Positions 12,301-25,100 of a stretch of 64,000 nucleotides of DNA are shown one piece after another. The notes beneath the pieces were generated by a model that had not been told where the DNA came from, searched no databases, and saw only the letters and a list, made by a program, of their open reading frames with translations. The stretch is taken from the NCBI GenBank assembly GCA_026874595.1, contig CM049307.1, positions 74,376,643 to 74,440,642 on the forward strand, in the 5' to 3' direction. Position 1 is the first letter of the stretch. Every line of letters begins with the position of its first letter. The DNA is from Sipunculus nudus. Taxonomy: Eukaryota > Annelida > Sipuncula > Golfingiida > Sipunculidae. The position numbers and the translations under genes are program-made.

Positions 12301-13296
12301 GATGCAGAAGTGTTCTGGTACGCGTCTGAAAAACTTAAACGGCCACGAAACGGTTGCATTCTGAGGAGTCTAATATCTTTCTGGAGAAGGGATGATTAAA
12401 TAAGGAGTGATATTTCATGTAATCTTGGTTATGATCTAATGATCGGCTTCAAGTTTAAATAAATGAATATCTACAGGTTATTGCAACTGAGCGATATAAT
12501 TCCGGTTAAAATAAATATTTTTACTCTAGCCGAAGAAAAGTTTGAAATATCAACCTTACTTGAAATCCGGTGAAAACAAGGGAAAATTACAAAGAAGGTA
12601 GGGGAAAGTGAAAAAAAAAAAAAAAGAGGCAAACTAACCGTCCCCCCCCCCCCTAAAGAAATGGAAAATATCTGGACCAAAATATTGATACAAAATTAAT
12701 TCCTTATTCTCTATAACCCCCCCCCCCCCCCCCCTCTTCTCCTTCGGGAGAGCTTAAATAAAGGGTTTTTCTTTGAGGACCAGAGAGAATGAGCAAACAT
12801 CTGATAGACTGTGACGCGCGTTTAGTTTAAAACAGTCAGGCTTTAGTAAAATACAGTTTTCTAGCTGCGTCATCTGATTAATTGTTAATAATTGCTACCA
12901 AATGTTTGCCTTCTGTATACGTCCATGCCGTGTTCTGTAAATGTGTAATCGTAAAGTTCCAGTACGGTTGTCTAAAGGTTATATTTGACCATAAACATCC
13001 CAATGGGTACAGAAATGGTCCATAAATTATTTAACCGTATAAATTTGCTGCTTGGTTTATGAAATAATTAGTGTTCTGTAGTGTTTAATAAGTAACTAAT
13101 CTTCTTCGATGGCTTTTTTAAATTTAACGGTTTTATATTTTCATGAGGCATGTGCAACGGATTCTATGATGTCAGTTTTCCCCATCGTTTTCACCCTCGA
13201 CAGGACTGTGTGGAGTTTATACCACGTGATGACATGGGCATTCATATAAAAGCGAAAATCCAGCAGACGACATTGTTCCCGACACATCTGATGCGC

Positions 13297-13364
<68 letters not shown>

Positions 13365-16300
13365 GTTTATCCTGCTTTTATGTGTATTTTATGTATCAGA
13401 ATCATAATTTAAATACTGACGTGATAATGTTAACATACAAGTATATATTTTGAATGTCACGTTTATTTTTTTTTCTATTACAGGCCCTGGTTCACCAATA
13501 TGAAGGTATGTACCCTTCCATTGCTTTCTTTTATATATACAACGGTGTATATGTATTTTCGAAATTAATGTTTATTTTGATAAACAAGTTGTTTAAATAA
13601 ACAAGTCCACTTATTCCGTAAATTGATAATGCTATATTTTCTTCATTTTTTCCTACCTCTCTTAGCGGTTTTATGTCATATCTCTTTGGTTGCCAATCTC
13701 ACCTTGATAGTAACCGTTATTTTAGGATATTTACGGCACTAAATCTGCAACGTTTAAATGATGTTCTTTGTACATGTGCCCAGTGACCTTATTCTTAGTG
13801 CCTGAGAACCATCCCTTTTTTTGCCTAAAGGTCCTAATTTTCAAAAAAGGGGCACCTTACACATTATTTAAGGAACACCTATTTCAAAATATGATCGGTA
13901 AATCGAAAAATCGGTACATTTTTTACCAAATATCAGCCCTGCTTATGGCAGTCAAGGTCATTGATTAACACCCTTGGTTGACAGCTGCTGATTTGATGGT
14001 GTTAATATAAACACCATGCAGTTAAAGTACAGATAGCTATACACATCTACATGCCGAAACACATCTGATCTGTCAGATAACTTAAAAGAGTCCAAAATGT
14101 TGTGTAATATAAACCGGAGGTTTACTGTAAAAAATCTTTATTGCCATACTAGGCCGTCACTAAGACATGCAGTTTTATAGGAAGTAATTGAAAAAATATA
14201 TATATATATATAAAATTTTTAGAAAATTATATTTATAAAACAGGTGGTCACAGATGGGTGGAACAGAGTATACCTGTTTAAAGTTTATTTTCAAAAAGTC
14301 AAATCCCTCCGTCAGATTAGACCTAAGGAGGAGAAAAAACAACTTTGCCAAAATATGATTACAAGAACTATAATGGATTTAACGCCAATAAAAATATGGT
14401 TTGCATGATTTTTAAACATGATGACCTGATTAAGGTCATGTTCAAAGTTATGTTCATCTGCAGAATTTCACTCAGGTTTCAGTATACGTGACACCCCAGT
14501 ATCACACGCTTCGCATCATTTTATATCATTGTGTTAACCAGGCACCTGCCCGCCCTGGGTGTGTAATCTCCCCCATTGCTTGGTCTTACCATGCACTGAG
14601 GAATCCCCAAGAGGCGCACTCCTTTGTGAGTGAAATTTGGCCGTTGGGCACAGTCTTCCTATTAAGTGTGCAGAGCGAAAACCCTGGGTTGGGGACCGAC
14701 CGTTAAAAATTTCACAATCCCGGCTGAGATTGATCTCGCGGTGTCCCGGCTTAGAGTTCTATACTGGCTTTTCTCGTGGACCACAGAAGCCTGTAGCATT
14801 ATTTCGATTCAAATGAACATTGTTTAAATATTTTCCTGATCAGACTAAGGCTACAGTTATGACCCCTGATGGAGAGACGGAACTGTTTGACATTACTGCT
14901 GGTGTTCTACAAGGAGATACCCTTGTCCCGTTACTCTTCATTATCGTACTTGCCATGAGGAATGCGATGGCCGACGGAAAGGAAGATGAGCTAGGCTTTA
15001 CTATAATCCCACGCAGATCTAGGAGGCACCCGAAGGAAGTCTTGGCAGATTTAGACTTCGCTGACGACATCGCCTTACTATCTGATGCCATAGAGCAAGC
15101 TCAAGAACTCCTCCTCAGAGTAGAGACTGAATGCAACAAAGTAGGTCTCGGTCTGAATGGCCCAAAACCAAGTACCTGGCCTACAATGTTGAAGACCACC
15201 CTCCCGACACCCGAGATGGCACCATCCTCGAGCAGAAGAATGATTTCAAATATCTAGGTTCCTGGGTAGACGAGACACTCAAGGACATCAATGTCAGAAA
15301 AGCGCTGGCCTGGAAAGCCCTCAACGACATGAACAGGATATGGAAATCAAACATGAACCCTGGTCTTAAGAAGAGGTTCTTTGTCGCTACAGTGGAGTCC
15401 ATCCTGATATATGGGTGCGAGAGCTGGGCACTGAATACTGCAATGGAGAGGTCACTCAATGGCACCTACACTCGCATGCTCGGAAAGATCCTGAATGTGC
15501 ACTGGAGCTCACACACTTCAAATGAGTAGCTTTACTGAGATCTGCCTGCAGTCGCTTACAAGATAGCTGCCAGGAGACTTCAGCTAGCAGGACACTGCCA
15601 TCGCCACCCCGAACTGAGCACCCAGAAATTTGTGCTATGGGAGCCAATGCACGGCCACCGAGGAAGAGGGAGACCGCAGACGAGTTATGTGGAGACCCTG
15701 AAGCGTGATACGGAAGCCTCAAGTACCAGTGAGCTAGCGGCAATGATGGAGGACAGGGATGTGTGGAGAAGCCATGTTCGTTCACGCCGATTGGCGACCT
15801 AACACAAAACATAACACTGATCAGTCATGTTTCGTGATTTTATTCAAAATATTAACTTAGAAGAAATATTTTATCTTATATATATTTCTTTGTAGCTGCG
15901 AGCAGTTACATTGGATGCTTCCGGGTAGAGAGACCAAACCGACATTTCAGTGTATCTGCCGGAAACTACGACCCAAACAACATAAGCCCCGTAACATGTA
16001 TGAGCGCCTGTTCAAAACTCAAGTATTCCTACGCCGGACTAACCAGTGGGCGGTTCTGTTTCTGCGCGCATACTCTTCCCAACAGCTCGCCGGAAGGCGG
16101 ATGCACGTGGACGTGCACGGGATCAGTGTCGGACACGTGTGGGAGTGACACCCACGTGGACGTGTACAAGGCCCCGGTGAACGTTGATGGTGCGAGTGTT
16201 CATCCCAGCTCTGCTAACATCGTGCAAGTTTTCCAGCCTGTCACAGTTAGCGCCTCAATGACCTCAGTAAGTGTTTTCTTAACTATTTCCGTTTCAGAGT

Positions 16301-16948
16301 GTTGGTCGTTTTATTAAATCTGTACGTCTTCTGCTTATATACATTCCAATGTGGGTTTGTCTCAAGTGAAGGATAATTTAACTAGTGACTTTCTTTGTGG
16401 CCAATATAAGGTTTCTGTTCGAAGATCACATAACATAGGTCACAGTGACCCGATTTCAGGAATAAAAGGAGACTTACCAAAGGCTTCCCTGGATATTACG
16501 ATAGAAGATTCTAAAAAAAAATCTATAAGGCTAACATATACAACCTGTGTCCAGTTTGACTTTCTGGGTGCTCAGAATCATAATTTTAGCCGGTAGATTG
16601 CAGAATATAGGTCATCATGACCATATTTGAGTTACTGAGATTTACCTAGGAGCCCGTGAAGTAAAATTTGAAGTTTCGAGTTACAACGGATACACTTTGT
16701 CCGTTGTGTGACTGTCTTGGTGCTAAAAATCATGTTTTGGGCTACGCTCCCGAGGCAGCGGAAATATTGCGCTTCTAAAGAAGCATAGGAAGTATAGGCC
16801 TATAGATAAAGCGCTGTGTAAAGAGCGTAGTTTTGGGCCAGTCACTCGCAGAATATAGCTCATCATGATCTGGTTTCATGTTTCTAAGAAAATGTGCCAA
16901 GAACCTCCCCGGATGTAGGGGTAGTGGATTCTAGGCCTGGTGGATACA

Positions 16949-16995
<47 letters not shown>

Positions 16996-19101
16996 TATAT
17001 CCGAAAAAAAGTCCCGAACTTCAGGTGTAAATAATTTCACAATTCTGCATGGAAGTTGTTGGTAATTGGTGTGTAGTGGGATGTATATATTTTGAGTAGG
17101 TTTCTAAAATTTCATTCGTCCAGGGATTCAACTTCCTGATTTATGACAAGGATACTGATGCACAGTGGAAATGACTAAATCCAGTGCTGGGTCATGCATG
17201 ATGCATCTGGCCGTTGGTGTCAAGTGTCAACCGGGTACGGGTCTTATGGTAAAGTTGTGAAGGCCTGATCGGTAACAGTTTGTCATTAACCGTTTGTCAT
17301 TAAGTTTGTCATTAGCAACTTGTCATTAAGAGATATGTCTTTTATCAATATGTGCACTGATTTATCCCCATGTTACTGGCCATTTTCCGCTTGGTACCAG
17401 GATTGACCATTTTTGGGAAAGTGTTCACTTCAGAGTAATTCTTGTTCGCCTCAGTTCTTGCAGTCCTTGGCCTGCCTCTCCCAGCTGGCCGATCAACTGG
17501 AACAGTTCTTTTAGAAAAGTTTAATTAACCAATTCACAGTACGCAGCTTTCACCCTTTCCCCAAGAATTCCTTTGCGGTTCATGCTCCTATCCATCCCTT
17601 TTTTCACGAATCAAGACTTCATAGATTCCTTATCGACAGAGCTGATGTGTTCTGTACAGAGCAAGGTAACAAACTCAACTGAACATGTTTTTATTTTGTT
17701 TTTGGCATGAAAAGGATGTACCTAGCAAAAGGTCATCACAATGTCCTGTACCTAGATGACACTTGACACCGAGCGCCGGGGACATCTTGCACTGGCACTG
17801 GGTATAGTAAATTTAACTGTGCAAAATAATTTTATCATAAATCAGAAGGTTGAAATCCTGGATCAATGAAATTTTACAGACATTAAAATAATATACATTG
17901 CTGTAGAAAACAACTAGAAATAACTAACATGAAGTATTTATAAAAATATTACCCCTTAAGTATTTTTCTGAATCACTCGATATATATACCAAGACTATAT
18001 GTACTGCCGTATGTACGAAGAAATACATTGTGTTTCAGGGTCCAGATCCGGTCGTGTATTCATTTGACTACGGCGATGGCTCGGGGTTCACGGCACCCAA
18101 TGCAACAGGAATGTTCAGCAAGACGTACTCCATGCCGGGGGAAAAGATGGCGACCGTCTCCATAAGTGATCCCGATAATGTAGTTCAGGTAAGGCGAAGG
18201 GGAACAAAACTAGGTTTTTCAGGAACACTTTCAATGGGGTTAGAATAAACCGTGAATTCAAGACCCAGTTGACTGGTAATAATACCTGAGGCGTACCTGG
18301 GACGTGAGACAAGTCACAGGTGAGAACGCACTCTAACAGGCAGACGCTGGTCAGATGCTCTCGATCCATTGTCAGAGGACTGAAATGGCGCTCGGTTCGA
18401 AAAAGTCAAAGACTGTTTTTTTTAAATTTCCAGTTTGTTAGTTTTAACTGTAAGCCCAGTATTTTATATACCGGTATTCATATATTTTTTTACACAGAAA
18501 AAAGCTTACATACATATACAAAGGCCGGATGGCTTAACAAACTGAGAGACAAACCGAAGGACAGACACACAGACAGACATGGAGAAGCATTTTCACCATA
18601 AGCTATGCGACAGATTCTGCAGTGTACACTGTAATATAATAAAGATATTTTCTTTTGATGTTCACAGCCTGGGAAAGACTCAACTATCTTTCTAGTACAA
18701 GCGCCGGCAAAGAATGTGACTGTGGAGTGTCCGCCGGTGGTGGTAACTACAGAAGAATTTTTCTGCAATGCCACGGTGGTCTCGGGATCATTCATGAACT
18801 TCTCTCTGAACTACCAAGGAAGTGAGGAGAGCTTCACCATTGCAGGTAAATGGCTTATTATTTAGGCAATAGAGACTACGGCTGGATCAATATTCCGATA
18901 TATATCGATACCCCACGTCGATATGGTTACCTATCTATATCTACTTTGCATGGCGTAATGAGTCAACCCTATGAATACATTATTCTAAATTTAAATGAAA
19001 TTAATGAATCTGAAGTCCAAGAACTCAGTTTCAATTTCAATGACCTCAGTTAAAGTATATAACGTTTATAAAATAATATATATTATATATACATAATATA
19101 T

Positions 19102-19156
<55 letters not shown>

Positions 19157-22100
19157 TTATAGCGAAGTGAAATGTTATGCAACATGTAAGGTTTTACGAG
19201 GTGTGTGTCATGCATGGCAATCGCGAGGCTAAGCCGAGGGAATGCCATGATTGATATACGCCGAGGAAAACTTGTTGGACAATATTATATTATAAATTAA
19301 TAGTATTCCGTGAGCTCATTTAGCTGTTCACTCATTTCTTATGTTTGTACGGTTCTGTCGGTGTTTACCTGCATGATTAATGGATAATTTGAATATATAT
19401 TAGAGTGTAAAAATTAAAATGGTCCATTGAACAGACTGTGGCAGACGTGTTTATAAATACTTCGGATTAGTTCACAGTTTAGCAAACTATCAGATAATAT
19501 TTTTTACAAATTCATATTACATGAATCTATGCAAGTTCAGATTAATTCTAATTATGAAAGTTAATTCTTACATAATATTTTTAATGAATAAGATTTTTTT
19601 TTCAATAATTAAAACAATCATATGATATAAATACCTTGGAAATATTCCTAATATATGTATATATATGATTTTAACGAGATATATCATGGTGTTTTACAAG
19701 AAACAATCATAACATGATTATGTCTCAATGTATATGTCACAATGTATAATTATCTTTACAGTAACAAGATGCACGATAAAACAACGTATTGAAGCAGGTG
19801 CGCATAAATCGTGTTAATTGAGAGGACTACATCGTATAATACAGAGAAAATATCTGAGCTAAAGTCCTGATAGTTATGATAGGAATTAAAGTGTGAATAA
19901 GCAAGTTAAAGTGTCTAATGCGGCGTTAAAATACAAAATGTTATCTGATATGTAGTTTAGGAATGCGAAGGAAACGCAGGGGAAGGTCCTCACTTCTCCC
20001 ACCCTCCAAGTCTTTAAGGAAAATAATCATGAAATGTCTATATAACAGGGATTCGCTCGAATGTCTATTTAGCAACAGGTCATGATTATGTATACAAAAA
20101 TGAATCAATCAAGAGCCAAATTATTCATTAAAATTAGTTATAACACATTGTATAAAACGCAAAGATAAAGCTTACATATTCCGAAACCGAGTGGACCCTG
20201 GATTCTCCGCCGTGACCAGCTTCGCTTGCTTCGCCAATATCCATAAATTTAGCCGGCACTCAGATTCGTTTAGCTTTAACCTTGACGGTATATGAGATGT
20301 AATTAGACTTCATACGGGAAAAACTGTACAAGAAGTTCCATCGAGACGTAAGATCAAACATTTAATACATTGATCACGTTTGATTATATTTCTGTCTGCT
20401 GGGTATGTTTTTAGGCGTATTCCGAAAGTCAGTAGAACGCGGATTACGAGTGTTCGCAACAGCTGATCCATCGCAAAATTGCGAGAGACTTTCGAGAGGT
20501 TTCCAGCACACATCGCAAAAACACGCGCGACCCTTGCAAACCTCCTGCAAATCCTCTCATGATCGCAAATTTGCGAAATTTCTGATCATATAGACCCAGG
20601 AAACAAATGATTAAATTTAGGAGTTGATCTGAATCACCATAAAACATTTTTAAATCGAATGATTATATACCATTATGCCACAGGGCTACAGGAGACAGCT
20701 CCATTCATAGCTTTTGGGGTCAACTTTTGCCATGCAACTGAGTAGGTGAAACGTGAAATTGAAGTACAACACATGACACCTTGAGGAAGGGGTCCTGGAC
20801 GGAGCATTCAGGTAGTCTTACGATTATACAGTGTAAGTGTTAACTTATTATTTAAATTACAGACGCCACCTGGCACGCTGCAGGACCAGCGGTAAGTGAG
20901 CACGGCACCTACAACAATACCCCTGTAACGAGCAGGGCCTACATCATGCGGGAGGCAGAATTCTTGCAGGAGGGGAAACTCGTCGCTTTCGAGATGATAG
21001 CGAACGCCACCGGTAACATAGATCTGCTGGTGAGTTTGTTACATACTTTGTCCTAATTTATAACTAAAAAAATGTATATGCAAAAACTTTATAAGTGCCC
21101 TTAAATCTCCCCCTTCGCCTGTTAATAATGTTTCAACTAAATTATGGTATTTTCAAAGACAAATCAAACTGAGAATTGTGACTGCAATTGTAGTGCAGAA
21201 ACCGAATCTTCCAAGATACATGTATTTATTAATATCCTGATTTAAATGGGTACAAATGATAATTAATTAGTATTAACATTTTTGATAAATTGAGAAGAAA
21301 AGTTATTTAATTTTATATTTTTCAAGTAAACTTGAAATATTGGAAAAGAGAAATAGGTAAATAAGTAAATAGATATTAATATTATAGTGAATTGAATGTT
21401 AAATGTGTTTACAATAATTGGTGACCCCGTAAAATAAGTCCCACTACGCTGTTGACTAGTGCACTATTTTTGTAGTGCATGTGAGAGAAAAAAATTCATT
21501 TAAAAGCTGGTTTCTAATATTGTCATGATTGTATATATAGGGGCGGAGCTAATTACCCATAAAAGAACAGTAGTTTTTATTCGGTGGCATACCTGAGCTT
21601 GGCATATTTAATCATTATTTGTTTTCATATTTCAAAAGGTTTTAGAGCCCCACTGTACCACCGGTGGCCAAGAGTACTGTTTCAAAGATAACATATGCAA
21701 AGCCACTGGAACTTGTGAAGCTTCAGACACAGAAACATGTGCTGGTGGAGAGGTGTTCTGTGGAAAAAGCGGCCACTGCACGGACAATGTCAACATGAAC
21801 ACCAGCTGCACGGCACATAACAGATACATAAGCACATCTCCAAGTTACAAAGTCAAGGCCATCGTACCCTACACCATAGCCAGTCCTGGACACCAATTCC
21901 ACGAGATTGACCTTGCCACTGATGACATCAGTGTCAGTCCGGGAGATGTGGTTGGTTACATCCACAACGGGGGCGGCAGCATCTCATCACGTCCTGTAAC
22001 TGCGGGGGAAGAAGAGGATGGCCACGACCCCAACGTCAGTCCTGCCATCGCACACGACTACGGCAACTCCTTCACTGCCAGTGGAGTTCGACATATCCTG

Positions 22101-25100
22101 CGAGGTATCGCTTCTAAACCGTCTCTGGTCCGGATTTACCACACCTACAATTCTCCTGGCACCTACACCATCACCGCCAATGCTAGCAACCAGTTCATAT
22201 CCGGCTACGACACAGGAACTGCCGTTGTCGTGGCTCAGGTGGGAATCGACTATGCTATCATCAGTACCGAGCTTTATGTTGCCACCAATCGTTCATTCTA
22301 CCTGGCTGTCCTGCCTCACACAGGTCAGTAAAACATACTTTGGTAGTTCTTTCCTTCGGAATATTTTCGCATTATTATGTATTTGTAGACTGTAAGCCTT
22401 TAGAGATGTCTGTTTCGGAAATATGTGAACCCCTCACAGTATATCAGTTAGTGTCATGCGGCTTCAAGTCGGCAGTAAATCTGAAGAAATCAGATGCTCA
22501 GGCAAAAATTTTGGAGATTCGCATCCAAAGGGAAGAAAATCCGTATCAAATTTTCAGGTGTTGTGTAAACTTTATTCAATATATCATCATATTCTTATAT
22601 GGTTATGTATCTTGTAATAATATGATTAACTGATCAAAGTAAAATGTAATTGCCAGGTGTCAGAGCAGTTTTTTTTAATTAAATCAGCAATGGACAGGTA
22701 CTGATACAAGAGCAGTATCGGTCCTACTTGTAAGCAGAAATTACTGCGTCAGATCGGACGCCCAGGCACCCAGACCTGAGCTTCCGGAAGAAATTACCCT
22801 TACTTAAAACCCTCTAGCGTATTTGCATATATATATAATTGTATATATGAGTCGAAGGTCTAATGTTGAGGATATCTTAATTTTCTGTAGGGGATAACGT
22901 GACGTACACTTGGGACTACGGAGATGGAAGAGCCGTTGTTGTCACCACCGAAAGGAACTTCTCCGCATCTTATGCAAACAGGGGTGTATACAATATCACC
23001 GTCCAGGCAGAAAACTTACTGTCGCTTAAGACCAACACGACTATCATCCATGTGCAAGACACCATCACAGATCTGTTGGTAACTTCGACTCCTTGCCCGA
23101 CAGGGAACTCAACTTTCACATTGACGATGGCAACTGGGTCTGACTACTACTGTACTTGGGATTTTGAAGGCGTCCAGCAGGTCACGGATTCCATCCAGAC
23201 ACCACCTTCAGGGCTCCCCTTTCAGTATCCTCTGACTCCAGCCAAAGTGTACACAGTGCAGGTGACTTGCGCTAATAATGTGTCCTCTGCTCAGTACACC
23301 TTTAGCCACACGGTGCAGGATGTCATCACGGGACTAGACTTGGAAAAGAAGGGTGCCGAGGGATCGCAATCCTTCCAACTGAAATTCTTGATGGCCACCG
23401 GGACAAACGCCACCACAAGCATAACATTTGACAGCTATTCTGTAAATGTAGCTACGTATGATGAAGCATTGCTAAAGGGAACCTCTGTCCCGGTAGCAGG
23501 GCAACCTGTTGGCGTGTACCTAGTTACTTTGCAGGCAGAAAATTTGGTGTCCAATGTGGAAGTAAATTTTACGTTTGTTGTCGAGACGAAGATCACTGGC
23601 GAGGACTGTAACTCAACTGGCACAGACATAATGGTAGGGGATGCAGTGGACTTCTGGGCGTGGATAACAGCTGGATCCAGTGTTGAGATTCTCTGGGACT
23701 ATGGTGATTCGACACCTAATGATTCCTACAGTGTGGGCCCTGGGGTAGGTTGGCCTGGTGGCAGCCAGAAGAAGTCACACGTGTTTGCTTCTCCCGGCGT
23801 CTTCACAGTCAAAACGTATATCTACAACAACCTAAACTCGAAAGTTTGTAACATCACCGTTAAAGCTTTCAACCGAGTTGAAAATGTGACTTTGACGAGC
23901 AACTCACCGCAGCCGTTCCTAAAAACAGGAAGCGAAGTTACATTTTGGTTTATCTTCAACGGAGATGTGCCGACTGAAGCATCGGTAGACTGTACTTACG
24001 GTGATCAACAAACACTCCCCACAACGCTCTACAACAATGGAGATACATATCGAAACACGTATAAGCTTAAGGGAACATACACAGTAAGATGCAATATGTC
24101 AAATAAAGTCAACTTTCAAATTCTCACTCACACAATCCACATCATTGTCCCTGTCACCAACATGAGACTACATGTGACCCCCGAGCACGCGGCACCAAAC
24201 CAGCTGGTGAATGTGGGAGTGTCAATGGACCAGGGCAACAATGTCCGCCTTTACTTTTCAGGAGGGGACCCAACAGGCACGTGGGACGAAGAAAAAATGA
24301 GAACAGGTACGTGTAAAATTCAGTTAAAGTATTAATCAATGGCAAATATTGAAAAGGCATTTTATTTGTAATAATTCTGTTTATTGTTGGTGGCATCTAA
24401 TGTGTTTGATTTGACAGGTTTCAGAATTGTTAACTGATCACAAGGTTCTGGAAGACTCACTTATACACAACCAAAGTTGTCAAACACGTCTAACTCCGGA
24501 TGGTGATATATTACATTGTCCGCAACCTACAACTACCATATGCCCCTAAAATCATTAGTAACTCGTTAAAACCCCACAATCACGGTATTAACCGTAATAA
24601 CTAAGATGTTAAACAGGACCAAGAAGATCCTGCTCGGTTGAAATGGAATATTGTGGTTACCTTTTTGTTCGCAAGGGATTTCAAATGCGCGATGTTCGCG
24701 GAGGAAAGATACGCGAAAATAAAACCGTGGATACGGGAATGATCAATGAAGGGCCAATGGATAAGGGAATGAGGAGAGGGATTTTTATAGATCTTGAATG
24801 TTGCCAGCGAATAAAAAATAAACATATTAAATTTTGCTGATAACGAACAATCATTTCCACTCGTTCAATCTTCCCTTTGGTCCCCGTTGGTTGTAATGAT
24901 TTTGCGCACATGTTATTTAATATGATTAATCAGATAATGGATAAATACTGTGCACATGATTACATTGTGAGATGGCGAACATGAAACCCTCGTGAAACAC
25001 TCAGTAGTGAAAAGTCGCGACATTTAAACCCTTCTAATATGAAGCTAACCACAGTATATACATTTTCAAATTGCCATCGAAGTTCCAAGCATTAGGTTGT

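Larger units (their letters stand above)
9340..13483 (+). other. Intron 1 (4144 nt)
   Basis: GTGAGT to TTACAG. Contents: AT-rich sequence, a tRNA-like SINE near 11.15 kb, C-runs at about 12643-12653 and 12717-12734, and an (AT)n tract at 13297-13362. ORFs here lack recognisable products. Confidence 0.7.
13506..15895 (+). other. Intron 2 (2390 nt)
   Basis: GTATGT to TTGTAG. Contains AT-rich DNA, a minus-strand SINE (about 14516-14793) and directly after it a plus-strand LINE reverse transcriptase fragment (14845-15802). Confidence 0.75.

Noticed and set aside
22018-22395. 125-codon plus ORF overlapping exon 7
   Set aside because: Shadow frame of the polycystin exon; the exon frame matches neighbours in phase and domain content.
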